Origin: Chloroflexota bacterium
GTDB lineage: Bacteria > Chloroflexota > UBA11872
Length of the DNA stretch: 36,779 bases
Assembly: GCA_022825895.1 (NCBI GenBank)
Contig: JAJDVX010000006.1
Coordinates: 1-36,779 of the forward strand
Direction: 5' to 3'
A program made the translations under genes and the position numbers. The notes under the pieces were generated by a model. It did not search any database. It saw only the letters and a list, made by a program, of their open reading frames with translations, and was not told the DNA's origin. This document shows positions 1 to 8,230 of this stretch, piece by piece (position 1 is the stretch's first letter; every line of letters begins with the position of its first letter).

Positions 1-107
1 CGACCAAAAGCACCCCGCCACCCCCTCTGTCATCCCCCCATTCGCTGGCATCCACCCCTGCGCCCACGGCGCCCGAAAACCAGCAGAAATGCACCCCGCG
101 CCGCCTC

Positions 108-141
108 AAGAGTTTTTTGGAAAGGAAATTATATACATGAC
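108..141 (+). repeat. Left terminal inverted repeat of the IS1595-type element
   Basis: It begins with AAGAGTTTTTT, then AAAGG, then TTATATA, and each of these blocks recurs in reverse complement at 2081-2114. The mismatches fall in the GG/CC pair, one 3-base block and three single positions. The inner end touches the transposase promoter. Confidence 0.85.
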
Positions 142-191
142 TTGACAGCCTCCAAATAATCCCGTACCATAATGTCAAGACTTGAAAGGAG
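141..191 (+). promoter_or_regulatory. Transposase promoter with overlapping inverted repeat and RBS
   Basis: A perfect -35 TTGACA at 142-147 is followed after 17 bp by TACCAT at 165-170, or after 20 bp by CATAAT at 168-173. The -35 lies in the left arm of a perfect 7-bp inverted repeat, CTTGACA at 141-147 and TGTCAAG at 173-179. A second small palindrome, TCAAG-A-CTTGA, covers 175-185. A strong Shine-Dalgarno AAAGGAG at 185-191 precedes the ATG at 198. The nested repeats could be an autoregulatory site or could form a leader hairpin near the RBS; that role is inferred. Confidence 0.65.
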
Positions 192-197
192 ATAGCG

Positions 198-1148
198 ATG
201 GCGGGACCTGGTCGATCACACCGGCAAGGCATCAGCCTGATTGAGTTGGCGGAGATGTTTCCGACCGATGATTCCGCCCGCGTTTGGTTTGAGAGCCAGC
301 GGTGGCCGGATGGGACCGAGTGCCCGCGCTGCGGCGGCTCAAAGGTGGCGCAGGTTCCGAGTGGCAAGCCGATGCCCTGGCGCTGCCGCCCATGCCGCAA
401 GTATTTCAGTGTTCGGACGGGCACGGTTATGGAACGCTCTAAAATCAGTCTTAAGAAGTGGGCGTTTGCGATTTATCTAACGGCAACAAATCTAAAGGGT
501 GTATCAAGTCTGAAATTACATCGCGACTTGAAGATCACGCAAAAGAGTGCTTGGTTCATGGCGCATCGCATTCGGGAAGCCTTGGCCGATGGCGGCCACT
601 TGTTCGAGGGGCCGGTTGAGGCCGACGAAACGTTCGTCGGCGGGAAGGAAATCAACAAACATGCGAACCGCAAGCTGCGAGCTGGCCGCGGCAAGGTCGG
701 CAAGACGGCGGTCGCTGGCGTGCTGGACAGGGCGACGGGTCAGGTCAGTGCGGACGTGGTCCCTGACCTCAGCAAGGCGACGCTCCAGCCGTTTGTAGAG
801 GCGCGGACGGTTCCAGGTGCGAAGGTCTACACCGACGAATGGTGGGGATACCGGGACCTGCCGAACCGTGAGGCCGTTCGGCATGGCGTCGGCCAGTGGG
901 TCAACGGGCAGGCGCACACGAACGGCTTGGAATCGTTCTGGTCGATGTTGAAGCGGAGCTATCACGGCGTGCATCACCACATGAGTCCGAAACACTTGGC
1001 CCGGTACGTTCACGAAGTCGCGACGCGGCAGAACCTGCGGGAGCTTGACACCAGGGACCTTATGGGTGAGATCGCCGCCCGCATGATCGGGCGACGGCTC
1101 ACCTACGGGAAGCTCACGGCCGGCGGCCCGGCCTACCCGAAGCGATAG
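198..1148 (+). CDS. IS1595-family (ISXO2-like) DDE transposase
   Basis: This 316-residue protein is full length for the family and appears intact. An N-terminal zinc ribbon has two CxxC knuckles (C42/C45 and C63/C66), as in IS1595 transposases. The ISXO2-like catalytic domain follows, with acidic residues D143 in EADETFVGG, D213 in YTDEWWGY and E245 in HTNGLES, matching the DDE/DDNxE pattern. It should cut and join the inverted repeats at 108-141 and 2081-2114. The start at 198 is set by AAAGGAG at 185-191. The stop is 9 bases before the next gene, so the cargo genes are probably cotranscribed. There is no frameshift, so the element may be active or recently active. Confidence 0.93.
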   Translation: MAGPGRSHRQGISLIELAEMFPTDDSARVWFESQRWPDGTECPRCGGSKVAQVPSGKPMPWRCRPCRKYFSVRTGTVMERSKISLKKWAFAIYLTATNLKGVSSLKLHRDLKITQKSAWFMAHRIREALADGGHLFEGPVEADETFVGGKEINKHANRKLRAGRGKVGKTAVAGVLDRATGQVSADVVPDLSKATLQPFVEARTVPGAKVYTDEWWGYRDLPNREAVRHGVGQWVNGQAHTNGLESFWSMLKRSYHGVHHHMSPKHLARYVHEVATRQNLRELDTRDLMGEIAARMIGRRLTYGKLTAGGPAYPKR

Positions 1149-1157
1149 GAGGCGGCG

Positions 1158-1451
1158 ATGGCCGCGGTTCAGAAGCGCATCCTGATTGACCTAGCAGACT
1201 TCGTGATGCTTCGCATTCGCTGTGCGGAGTGCGGGCACGATCACCTGCATCAGCCGAGCGAGCCGATGGACCTCCCGGCCTTTTGTGCTCGCTGTAAGGC
1301 GCAGTTATGGCCGAACGGTGCGCGGACCTGCCCCTATCCAGAACGGGACCTGCTTGATCACTTGCGGCGTGTCCTCACTATGGACGACACGAAACGGACG
1401 GTTCGCCTTGTGTGGGAGATCGACGCCGACCTCCTGAAGCCGACGGCTTGA
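1158..1451 (+). CDS. IS cargo: small zinc-knuckle hypothetical protein
   Basis: This 97-residue protein is preceded by AGGAGG at 1147-1152, which supports the ATG at 1158. It carries two cysteine pairs (CAEC near residue 22 and CARC near residue 43) with a histidine-rich stretch between them (HDHLHQ), suggesting one zinc-ribbon-like fold. The C-terminal half has no motif I recognise. It sits inside the inverted repeats directly behind the transposase, so it is a passenger of the element. A role as a DNA-binding accessory or regulator of transposition is plausible but unproven. It is too short for a nuclease and lacks catalytic signatures. Confidence 0.6.
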   Translation: MAAVQKRILIDLADFVMLRIRCAECGHDHLHQPSEPMDLPAFCARCKAQLWPNGARTCPYPERDLLDHLRRVLTMDDTKRTVRLVWEIDADLLKPTA

Positions 1452-1638
1452 CGGTTCGGCGCAAGGTCCTGACTTTCCCATGCCGACACGATGCCCTACC
1501 ATGCGGCCCGCCATAGCCATTGACTATCCGGGCGCACCTTGCGTGCAGCCGGGCGGGGATGCCATGTCCCCTTGCCGGTTCGCCTGGATTGCGATGGCTA
1601 TGGCAACCGTCACCGTCCGACTGCCGCAAGGGGGCACC

Positions 1639-1875
1639 ATGTCACGCGAAGCAACCGACCAACCGCAAACGGAAGCGCCGGAAGTCCCGGCAGAGACTCG
1701 GACATCGGCCGGCCGAATTGTGGTGGTACTGGCCGTCGTCGCGGTGGCCGCCGTGGCGAGCATGCAAGCTCTCCTGCTGACACCCGAAACGGCGATGCAC
1801 CAGATTTACCAGGTTGGATGGTTTACGGTGGCCTCGGTCTGGTGGTTGATCGTTGCCGTGGTTGCGAAGTCATAG
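1639..1875 (+). CDS. IS cargo: small two-helix membrane protein
   Basis: This 78-residue protein starts at the ATG at 1639, which has AAGGGGG at 1628-1634 upstream. The frame is open further upstream, but that part has no good ribosome binding site and atypical composition. After a polar Pro/Glu/Thr-rich N-terminus of about 25 residues come two hydrophobic segments, roughly residues 27-47 (Val/Ala-rich) and 56-76 (with two adjacent tryptophans). This predicts a hairpin membrane protein. No family is recognised. It lies within the IS boundaries between two other small cargo genes on the same strand. Confidence 0.5.
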   Translation: MSREATDQPQTEAPEVPAETRTSAGRIVVVLAVVAVAAVASMQALLLTPETAMHQIYQVGWFTVASVWWLIVAVVAKS

Positions 1876-1883
1876 GGGGTGGC

Positions 1884-2060
1884 ATGAGCGAGGAACGGCG
1901 AGCAAAACCGAAATTGTCGGTGGTGGTGCCGCCCAATACGGCGACGCCGGAGGAACTGGCCAAGGCGCTACTGCGGCCGGTGCGACAGCCGGAAATTGAA
2001 GTCAAGGCCGACACGTCGCGCCCGCCTCGCGAGGTTGGCGAGGACACGCGGGCCGACTAA
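1884..2060 (+). CDS. IS cargo: small basic/acidic hypothetical protein
   Basis: This 58-residue hydrophilic protein starts at the ATG at 1884 behind a G-rich stretch (AGGGGGTGG, 1874-1882), 8 bases after the preceding stop. The middle contains TPEELAKALLRPV, which looks like a short amphipathic helix. The C-terminus is charged and disordered-looking. It ends 20 bases before the right inverted repeat, making it the last gene of the element. I do not recognise a family. Tight packing with the other cargo genes supports it as real. Confidence 0.45.
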   Translation: MSEERRAKPKLSVVVPPNTATPEELAKALLRPVRQPEIEVKADTSRPPREVGEDTRAD

Positions 2061-2080
2061 TTCAGCCCGCGGCCCGTCTA

Positions 2081-2114
2081 GCCATCTATATAAACCCCTT
2101 TGGAAAAAACTCTT
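2081..2114 (-). repeat. Right terminal inverted repeat of the IS1595-type element
   Basis: Its reverse complement begins AAGAGTTTTTT and contains AAAGG and TTATATA in the same spacing as the left end at 108-141. It lies between the last cargo stop (2060) and the lhr gene, about 80 bases upstream of the helicase start. Confidence 0.85.
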
Positions 2115-2179
2115 ACTGCGCGCGAGACCCCCCATTCCGCCGCCCCGCCCCACTCCCCACCGTTCGCCTCTTGTTCGGT

Positions 2180-2185
2180 TACAAT
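2180..2185 (+). promoter_or_regulatory. Candidate -10 element of lhr, possibly leaderless
   Basis: TACAAT ends 8 bases before the lhr ATG at 2194, and no Shine-Dalgarno lies between them. Transcription starting about 7 bases after the -10 would begin at or next to the ATG, giving a leaderless message. No good -35 is visible, so confidence is limited. Confidence 0.4.
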
Positions 2186-2193
2186 GCCCTCCC

Positions 2194-5100
2194 ATGTCCC
2201 CGCCTGACCCACCCCCCACCGCCACCGACACGGCCTTCCACCCCCTCGTCGCCGACTGGTTCGCCGCCACCTTCCAGGCCCCCACCGGCGCCCAGGCCGC
2301 CGCCTGGCCCGCCATCCGCTCCGGCCGGGACACCCTCGTCGCCGCCCCCACCGGTTCCGGCAAAACCCTCGCTGCCTTCCTCACCGGCATCGACCAGCTC
2401 ATCCGCCGCGGCGAGTCCCAGGACCTCGAACCCGTCACCCGCATCGTCTACATCTCGCCCCTCAAGGCCCTCGGCCACGACATCGAGCGCAACCTCCAGA
2501 CCCCGCTCGCCGCCATCCGCGAACTCGCCGAAGAGCGCGGCGTTGACCTCCCCGACATCCGCGTCGGCCTCCGCACCGGTGACACCAAGCCCTCGCGCCG
2601 CCGCACCCTCGTCACCCGCCCGCCCCACATCCTCATCACCACCCCCGAATCCTTCTACCTGATGCTCACCTCCCAGCGGGCACGCGAGACCCTCCGCCAG
2701 GTCGACACCGTCATCGTCGACGAGATCCACGCCCTCGCCCGCGACCGCCGCGGCAGCCACCTCGCCCTCTCGCTCGAACGCCTCAACCACATCTGCCGGC
2801 GCCGCCCCCAGCGCGTCGGCCTCTCCGCCACCCAGCGCCCCATCCACGAACTCGCTGCCTTCCTCACCGGAGCCGACGACGAAGGCGACGCCCGCCCCTG
2901 CGTCACGGTGGATCTCGGTCACCAGCGCGACCTCGACCTCGCCGTCGAAACCCCGCCCTCCGACCTCGAAGCCGTCGCCCCCCGCGAGCAGTGGGACGAC
3001 ATCTACAACCGCCTCGCCGACCTCATCGTCCAGCACCACACCACCCTCGTCTTCGTCAATACCCGCGCCCTGGCCGAGCGCGTCTCCCACAACCTGCGCG
3101 ACCGCCTTGGCGAGGAGGGCGTCGCCAGCCACCACGGCAGCCTTTCCCGCGAACGCCGCCTGCACGTCGAACAGCAGCTCAAGGACGGCCGGCTCAAAGC
3201 CCTCGTCGCCACCGCCTCGCTCGAACTCGGCATCGACATCGGCAGCATCGACCTCGTCTGCCAGATCGGCTCGCCTCGCAGCATCGCCGTTTTCCTGCAA
3301 CGCATCGGCCGCTCCGGCCACGCCCTCGGCCTGCGCCCGAAAGGCCGCCTCTTCCCCACCACCCGCGACGAACTGGTCGAAAGCGCCGCCCTCATGCGAG
3401 CCGTCCGCGCCGGCGAACTCGACCGCATCATCCAGCTCGTCGCTCCGCTCGACGTCCTCGCCCAGCAGGTCGTGGCCGAGGCCGCCTGCGAGGACTGGCA
3501 ACTGGACGACCTCTTCGACCTCTTCCGCCGCGCCACTCCCTTCCGCGCTCTGACCCGCGAGTCCTACCTCGAAATCGTCGACATGCTGGCCACCGGCATC
3601 GGCGACGGCGGCGGCCGCGCCCCGCCCCTTATCCACTTCGACCGCATCAACAACGTCGTCCGTGGCCGCCGCGCCGCCCGCCTCACCGCCCTGCAAAACG
3701 GCGGCACCATTCCCGAACTCGGCGACTTCCGCGTCGTCGTCGAGCCCGACGAGACCTTCGTCGGCTCCGTCAACGAAGACTTCGCCATCGAGAGCATCGC
3801 CGGCGACATCTTCCTGCTCGGCAACACCTCCTGGCAGATCCGACGCGTCGTCCAGAACACCGTCCGGGTTATCGATGCCCAGGGCGCGCCGCCCACCATC
3901 CCCTTCTGGCTCGGCGAAGCCCCCGGCCGCACCATCGAGCTCTCGCAAGCCGTAGGCCGCCTCCGCCGCGACGTGGCGCACCGCTTGACCGACCCGGACC
4001 TGGTCGACTGGCTCCAAGCTGAGTGCAACGTCTCCGAACTCGGCGCCCACCAGGTCGCCGACTACCTGCGCGCCTCCCACGACGGCCTGCGCGTCATGCC
4101 CTCGGATCACGACGTCGTCTTCGAACGCTTCTTCGACGACTCCGGCGGAATGCAACTGGTCGTCCACGCCCCCTTCGGCCAGCGCATCAACCGCGCCTGG
4201 GGTTTGGCCCTGCGCAAGCGCTTCTGCGTCCGCTTCGACTTCGAACTCCAGGCCGCCGCCAACGACGACGCCATCCTCCTCTCGCTCGGCCCCCAGCACG
4301 CCTTCCCGCTCGAAGAGACATTTCGCTACGTCAAACCGAACAACGCCCTCAAGTCCGTGGAGCAATCCATCCTCTACACCCCCATGTTCCCCACCCGCTG
4401 GCGCTGGAACCTCACCCGCGCGCTGGCCGTCCCACGCCTGCGCGGCGGAAAAAAGGTCCCGCCCAACATCCAGCGCATGCGCTCCGACGACCTCATGGCG
4501 GCCGTCTTTCCAGAACAGATCGGCTGCCAGGAGAACGTCCACGGTCCCCTGGTTCCCCCCGACCACCCGCTCATCCGCCAGACCCTCGACGACTGCCTCT
4601 ACGAAGCTATGGACGTCCGCGGCCTGACTAAGGTGCTGCAGCGCATCGACGACGGCCAGATCACGCTTCACGCCCGTGACACCACCGAGCCGTCCCCGCT
4701 CGCCCACGAGATCCTCAACGGTCGCCCCTACACCTTCCTCGACGACGCCCCCCTCGAAGAGCGCCGCTCGCGAGCCGTGGCCACGCGGCGCGCCCTGCCC
4801 GAGAGCGCCCGCGACCTCGGCCGCCTCGACCCGGCCGCCATCGAGCGCGTGGTCGAGGAAGCCTGGCCTCAGCCCCGCGACGCCGAGGAAGTCCACGACG
4901 CCCTACTCGGCCTCGTCGCCATCGACGCCACCTCCGTCGCCAACTGGAACCGCTGGCTCGACGAACTCCAGGGCCACGGCCGTTCCGCCAAGTGCGAAGT
5001 CGACGGTCGAACCCTCTGGTTTGCCGCCGAAAACGTGGACGTCATGCGCGCCCTCTTCGGCGCTGACGCCGTGCCCAGCCTGGCGCTCCCCACCGGCGTG

Positions 5101-6447
5101 GCTATCCAGGTGGCCGATCGGGAAGAAGGCCGCCGCCTGCTGCTACGAGGCCACACCGAAGTTTGCGGACCAACCACTCCCGAGGAACTCGCAGCCCGCT
5201 GCGGCCTGACGCCCAAAGACGTCGCCCGCGGCCTGATGCAGCTTCAAGTCAGCGGCTTCATCCTTCCCGGACACTTCCGCGACCCCGGCACCGAGGACGT
5301 CTGCGACCGCCGCCTTCTGGCCCGCATCCACCGCCTCACCCTCGACCGACTCCGCCGCGAAATCGAGCCGGTATCCGTCCGCGACTTCATGCGTTTTCTC
5401 ATCCGCTGGCAACACGCCGCCCAGGGCCACACCCTCTACGGCAAGGCCGGCCTTCGGCAGGCCATCCAGCGCCTGCAGGGGTTTGAGTTGCCGGCCGCCG
5501 CCTGGGAAGGCGCGGTGCTACCCGCCCGCGTCCGCGGCTTTCGCACCCAGTGGCTAGACGAGCTTTGCCTCGCGGGCGACGTCGTCTGGGGCCGCCTCAG
5601 CGAACGCAACTCCGACCCCGAACGCCGCAGCGCCCCGGCAACCCGCGCCACCCCTGTCACCCTCGGAATGCGCGAGGACTTCGACCTGCTGCTTCAAGCC
5701 GCCCGCTGGCGTAACGGCGGCACGGACTCGGAAGCCGAGCCACCCGAACTCGCCGGCGCCGCCCGCTCCATCGACGCCCTGTTGAGCGACAGCGGTGCGC
5801 TTTTCTTCGAGCAGATCGTCATGCGCACCCGGCGCCTGGCCGCCGACGTCGAGGACGGCCTGCGCGACCTGATCGCCGCCGGTCGCGTCACTTCCGACGG
5901 ATACGAGGGTCTCCGCGCCATTGCCTCCGGCTGGTCCAGCACCGGTCGCCGCCGCTGGCGCCACACCCGCCGCGCCGGTCGCTTCGCCGTCGGCGGACCC
6001 CCGGGCCGCTGGTCGACCCTCCAGCCACCCGCCGTCGGCATCGACGCCGACGAAGTCGCCGAAGCCGTCGCCACTACCCTCCTAGACCGCTACGGCGTCG
6101 TCTTCCGCGACGTCGTCCGCCGCGAGAGCTTCCGCCTTCCCTGGCGCGATGTCCTCCGAGCGCTGCGACGCCTCGAAGCCCGCGGCGATGTTCGTGGTGG
6201 TCGCTTCGTCGCGGGCTTCGCCGGCGAGCAGTTCGCCCTCCCCGACGCCGTCAACGCCCTCCGCCGCGCGCGCCGCGATCAAGGTTCCGACGAAACCCTC
6301 CGCCTGGCCGCCGTCGACCCCCTCAACCTCACCGGTGTCATCACGCCGGATGCCCGCGTCCCGGCCCAACCCGGTCGACAACTCACCCTCATCAACGGCT
6401 GGCCCCCACCTCCCGACTCCGGTGCCGCCGAGGCCGCCGCCAGCTAA
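2194..6447 (+). CDS. lhr: Lhr-family large DEAD/H-box ATP-dependent helicase
   Basis: This protein of about 1,417 residues is a superfamily-2 helicase thought to act in DNA or RNA repair, translocating 3' to 5' on single strands. Walker A APTGSGKT is at 51-58, the DEIH box at 176-179, SAT at 211-213, SHHGSLSR at 312-319, and motif VI QRIGRSGH at 369-376. The winged-helix and Lhr-core regions follow, then a long C-terminal half, so this is the full-length Lhr type rather than the roughly 900-residue Lhr-core type. The frame is open 198 bases upstream into the IS, but homology begins just after the ATG at 2194. Codons are almost uniformly C-ending. The gene converges with DUF3500, with 3 bases between stops. 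Confidence 0.93.
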   Translation: MSPPDPPPTATDTAFHPLVADWFAATFQAPTGAQAAAWPAIRSGRDTLVAAPTGSGKTLAAFLTGIDQLIRRGESQDLEPVTRIVYISPLKALGHDIERNLQTPLAAIRELAEERGVDLPDIRVGLRTGDTKPSRRRTLVTRPPHILITTPESFYLMLTSQRARETLRQVDTVIVDEIHALARDRRGSHLALSLERLNHICRRRPQRVGLSATQRPIHELAAFLTGADDEGDARPCVTVDLGHQRDLDLAVETPPSDLEAVAPREQWDDIYNRLADLIVQHHTTLVFVNTRALAERVSHNLRDRLGEEGVASHHGSLSRERRLHVEQQLKDGRLKALVATASLELGIDIGSIDLVCQIGSPRSIAVFLQRIGRSGHALGLRPKGRLFPTTRDELVESAALMRAVRAGELDRIIQLVAPLDVLAQQVVAEAACEDWQLDDLFDLFRRATPFRALTRESYLEIVDMLATGIGDGGGRAPPLIHFDRINNVVRGRRAARLTALQNGGTIPELGDFRVVVEPDETFVGSVNEDFAIESIAGDIFLLGNTSWQIRRVVQNTVRVIDAQGAPPTIPFWLGEAPGRTIELSQAVGRLRRDVAHRLTDPDLVDWLQAECNVSELGAHQVADYLRASHDGLRVMPSDHDVVFERFFDDSGGMQLVVHAPFGQRINRAWGLALRKRFCVRFDFELQAAANDDAILLSLGPQHAFPLEETFRYVKPNNALKSVEQSILYTPMFPTRWRWNLTRALAVPRLRGGKKVPPNIQRMRSDDLMAAVFPEQIGCQENVHGPLVPPDHPLIRQTLDDCLYEAMDVRGLTKVLQRIDDGQITLHARDTTEPSPLAHEILNGRPYTFLDDAPLEERRSRAVATRRALPESARDLGRLDPAAIERVVEEAWPQPRDAEEVHDALLGLVAIDATSVANWNRWLDELQGHGRSAKCEVDGRTLWFAAENVDVMRALFGADAVPSLALPTGVAIQVADREEGRRLLLRGHTEVCGPTTPEELAARCGLTPKDVARGLMQLQVSGFILPGHFRDPGTEDVCDRRLLARIHRLTLDRLRREIEPVSVRDFMRFLIRWQHAAQGHTLYGKAGLRQAIQRLQGFELPAAAWEGAVLPARVRGFRTQWLDELCLAGDVVWGRLSERNSDPERRSAPATRATPVTLGMREDFDLLLQAARWRNGGTDSEAEPPELAGAARSIDALLSDSGALFFEQIVMRTRRLAADVEDGLRDLIAAGRVTSDGYEGLRAIASGWSSTGRRRWRHTRRAGRFAVGGPPGRWSTLQPPAVGIDADEVAEAVATTLLDRYGVVFRDVVRRESFRLPWRDVLRALRRLEARGDVRGGRFVAGFAGEQFALPDAVNALRRARRDQGSDETLRLAAVDPLNLTGVITPDARVPAQPGRQLTLINGWPPPPDSGAAEAAAS

Positions 6448-6450
6448 CTC

Positions 6451-7461
6451 CTAGTGGTGATGCCCGCGTTCGTAGTGCGCCGCTAGCAGATCTTCGCCCC
6501 AGTCGCCCGAGTAGTTGCGCATCACCGAGTGGATGTGGTTCGCCTCGTTCTGCGTGTTGTCGTACTCGATCACGAACGCTGGCCCGACCACCGCGTAGTA
6601 GTGCCCCTCGCCCCGCGACTCCGGCCCCGCCCACAGGAACCGGACACCATCCAACCCATCCAACTCGATCTTTCGCCACTCGTTTTCCGCCAGCTCAGCG
6701 GCTTTCCGGTTGACGTAATGCCGCAGCAACCCAATCAGCCCGTCCCGCTGCCCGTCGCGCAACTCGGCCAGCCTGACTCCTCCAACGGGAATCTCGTCCG
6801 GGTCGGCCACCCGGTAGTTCTTGGTCAGGATGTCGTCGGGCGCAATCGGATCCACGATCGCCAGCGCCTTCTGCTCGGCATTCAGCCGACCCAACAGTTC
6901 GCGCGCCAGGTCCTCTTCCTCGGCTAGCGTGCGCACGCCCATGTGCTCTCCGTGCCGTACCTCTGCGGGATTCGCGCCCAGGAACAGCGGCAGCACAGAA
7001 ACATAGGTGTTGGCGATGACTGTGGCGTGGATTCCGATGTGATGTCCGCCGGCTCGCCAGCCCCAGGGCTCCTCGCCGCCCGGCTCCCCGAATACGCTGA
7101 AGTAGTAGATCTCAGGATCTCGCAGCCAGTGCATTCGGTCGTTCTGGATGCCTTCCCACTCGTCAAGGATGGCTTCCAGCTCGATGATCTCCCGTGCTTT
7201 GCGCGCTCCGTGTGCGCTCAGCGCCGTGTTCATCATTCGAAACGCTGCCGCGCGCTGCGCCGCGGTCATGTCCTTGAGCCGCAGCCCATTCCGATCAACC
7301 GGCGTGTAGTGCCAGAGGTACCGCTCGTCGCCGGCAAACGGAAACGTCGCCACCGCCCGTTGACCGCCATCCAGTGAATCCACAAAGCCGTTGGCCGCCT
7401 CGGCCATCTCGGCGGCAACGGCTACGGCACGCGAGGCCGTGCTGATGTCCGTCGTCGTCAT
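6451..7461 (-). CDS. DUF3500 family protein
   Basis: This 336-residue protein has the sequence character of the DUF3500 family: conserved WHYTP near the N-terminus, a GWRAGGHHIGIHAT block in the middle, and HYYAVVGPAFVIEYDNTQNEANHIHSV near the C-terminus. The biochemical function of the family is not known to me. Several conserved histidines and acidic residues suggest a metal site, and the protein ends in GHHH. The ATG at 7461 is preferred over a GTG three codons earlier because the GAGGGAG ribosome binding site is correctly spaced for the ATG. It is the last gene of the minus-strand run after DUF2461 and the MFS transporter (34-base gap). Confidence 0.82.
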   Translation of the reverse strand: MTTTDISTASRAVAVAAEMAEAANGFVDSLDGGQRAVATFPFAGDERYLWHYTPVDRNGLRLKDMTAAQRAAAFRMMNTALSAHGARKAREIIELEAILDEWEGIQNDRMHWLRDPEIYYFSVFGEPGGEEPWGWRAGGHHIGIHATVIANTYVSVLPLFLGANPAEVRHGEHMGVRTLAEEEDLARELLGRLNAEQKALAIVDPIAPDDILTKNYRVADPDEIPVGGVRLAELRDGQRDGLIGLLRHYVNRKAAELAENEWRKIELDGLDGVRFLWAGPESRGEGHYYAVVGPAFVIEYDNTQNEANHIHSVMRNYSGDWGEDLLAAHYERGHHH

Positions 7462-7495
7462 CGGGGTCACGCTCCCTCTCGCCGCCGTCGGCTAG

Positions 7496-8185
7496 CTACC
7501 AGTCATGCAGGTCAAGTATCCAACGCTGAATTGGCGAGACCTTCCGAAACCGCTCACAACAGAAGTCCACGAAGTCCGCCGCATGCACTTCAGGCGGCAA
7601 CGGCTCCTCGATCCAGGCATGCAGCGCGTTGTATCGCAACAGGTCGGCCCGTGGGTGATCGGCCGTGAACCCTCGCGGGACCCGCTTGTAGTGCGCCCCG
7701 CCCACCTCGGCTCCCGCCGCGCACACTGTCGCCAGCGCCTGCTTGAGCGCCGCACCTCGGCGCTCGTCCGCCACCGCCGTTCGAAAGGCCTCCAGCGTTG
7801 CCTTGTCGAACGCGTGCCGTCCGGCCCCCGCCACAACCGCGTCGGGTGTAAGCCGCAGAAAGTATCCCGGACAATCCCGGCTGTGCCGATGGCCCTGCCA
7901 GAACCACATGTCGAAGTGGGTCTTGTACGGACGCTTGTCGCGGCTAAACCGGATGTCGCGATGGATGCGAAATATTGACCCGCTCACCCGCGGCTCGGCA
8001 TGAATCCCGGGCGCGAACTCAGACAGCGCCATGCCCATAGCCACGACGAACAAGCGCGCGGGCCCCAGCAGCCCCTCGTCGCAGCCGCGCCGGTTAGCCT
8101 CGAACCACGGCTTGTTATTGTTCTCGGCCAGGTCCCGTAGGAAGTCGAAGCCTTCGCGCGGAAACCCGGCAAACACGTCCGACAT
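7496..8185 (-). CDS. DUF2461 (TIGR02453) family protein
   Basis: This 229-residue protein matches the DUF2461 pattern. It begins with FPREGFDFLRDLAENNNKPW and has the typical central block RIHRDIRFSRDKRPYKTH, followed by a glycine-rich GYFLRLTP segment. The family is widespread and of unknown biochemical role. The length is normal. A GGAG about 8 bases upstream supports the ATG at 8185. It lies between the MFS transporter (45-base gap) and DUF3500 on the same strand, so cotranscription is likely. Confidence 0.85.
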   Translation of the reverse strand: MSDVFAGFPREGFDFLRDLAENNNKPWFEANRRGCDEGLLGPARLFVVAMGMALSEFAPGIHAEPRVSGSIFRIHRDIRFSRDKRPYKTHFDMWFWQGHRHSRDCPGYFLRLTPDAVVAGAGRHAFDKATLEAFRTAVADERRGAALKQALATVCAAGAEVGGAHYKRVPRGFTADHPRADLLRYNALHAWIEEPLPPEVHAADFVDFCCERFRKVSPIQRWILDLHDW

Positions 8186-8230
8186 CCAGTGACTCCGGAC
8201 ACTCTCCGCCGATCACGGTACCAGTCCCGG

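Larger units (their letters stand above)
108..2114 (+). mobile_element. IS1595/ISXO2-type insertion sequence with three cargo genes
   Basis: A 2.0-kb element is bounded by imperfect terminal inverted repeats at 108-141 and 2081-2114, which match at 27 of 34 positions, including an 11-bp outer block. It encloses an intact ISXO2-like transposase followed by three small same-strand open reading frames with good ribosome binding sites. The cargo lies inside the inverted repeats, so it would move with the element. I see no convincing 8-bp target duplication: the 8 bases outside each end (GCCGCCTC and ACTGCGCG) do not match. The exact tips are therefore uncertain by a few bases, or the flanks have diverged. 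The IS1595 family is known to include members with passenger genes. Confidence 0.85.

Noticed and set aside
100..2122. 8-bp target-site duplication flanking the IS1595-type element
   Set aside because: The 8 bases outside each inverted repeat (GCCGCCTC and ACTGCGCG) do not match, even when the boundaries are shifted by a few bases.
2179..4896. Minus-strand open frame of about 905 codons antisense to lhr
   Set aside because: Its translation is Gly/Val/Asp/Glu low complexity with no domain signature, and the plus strand holds the clear helicase motifs. It arises from C-ending codon bias.
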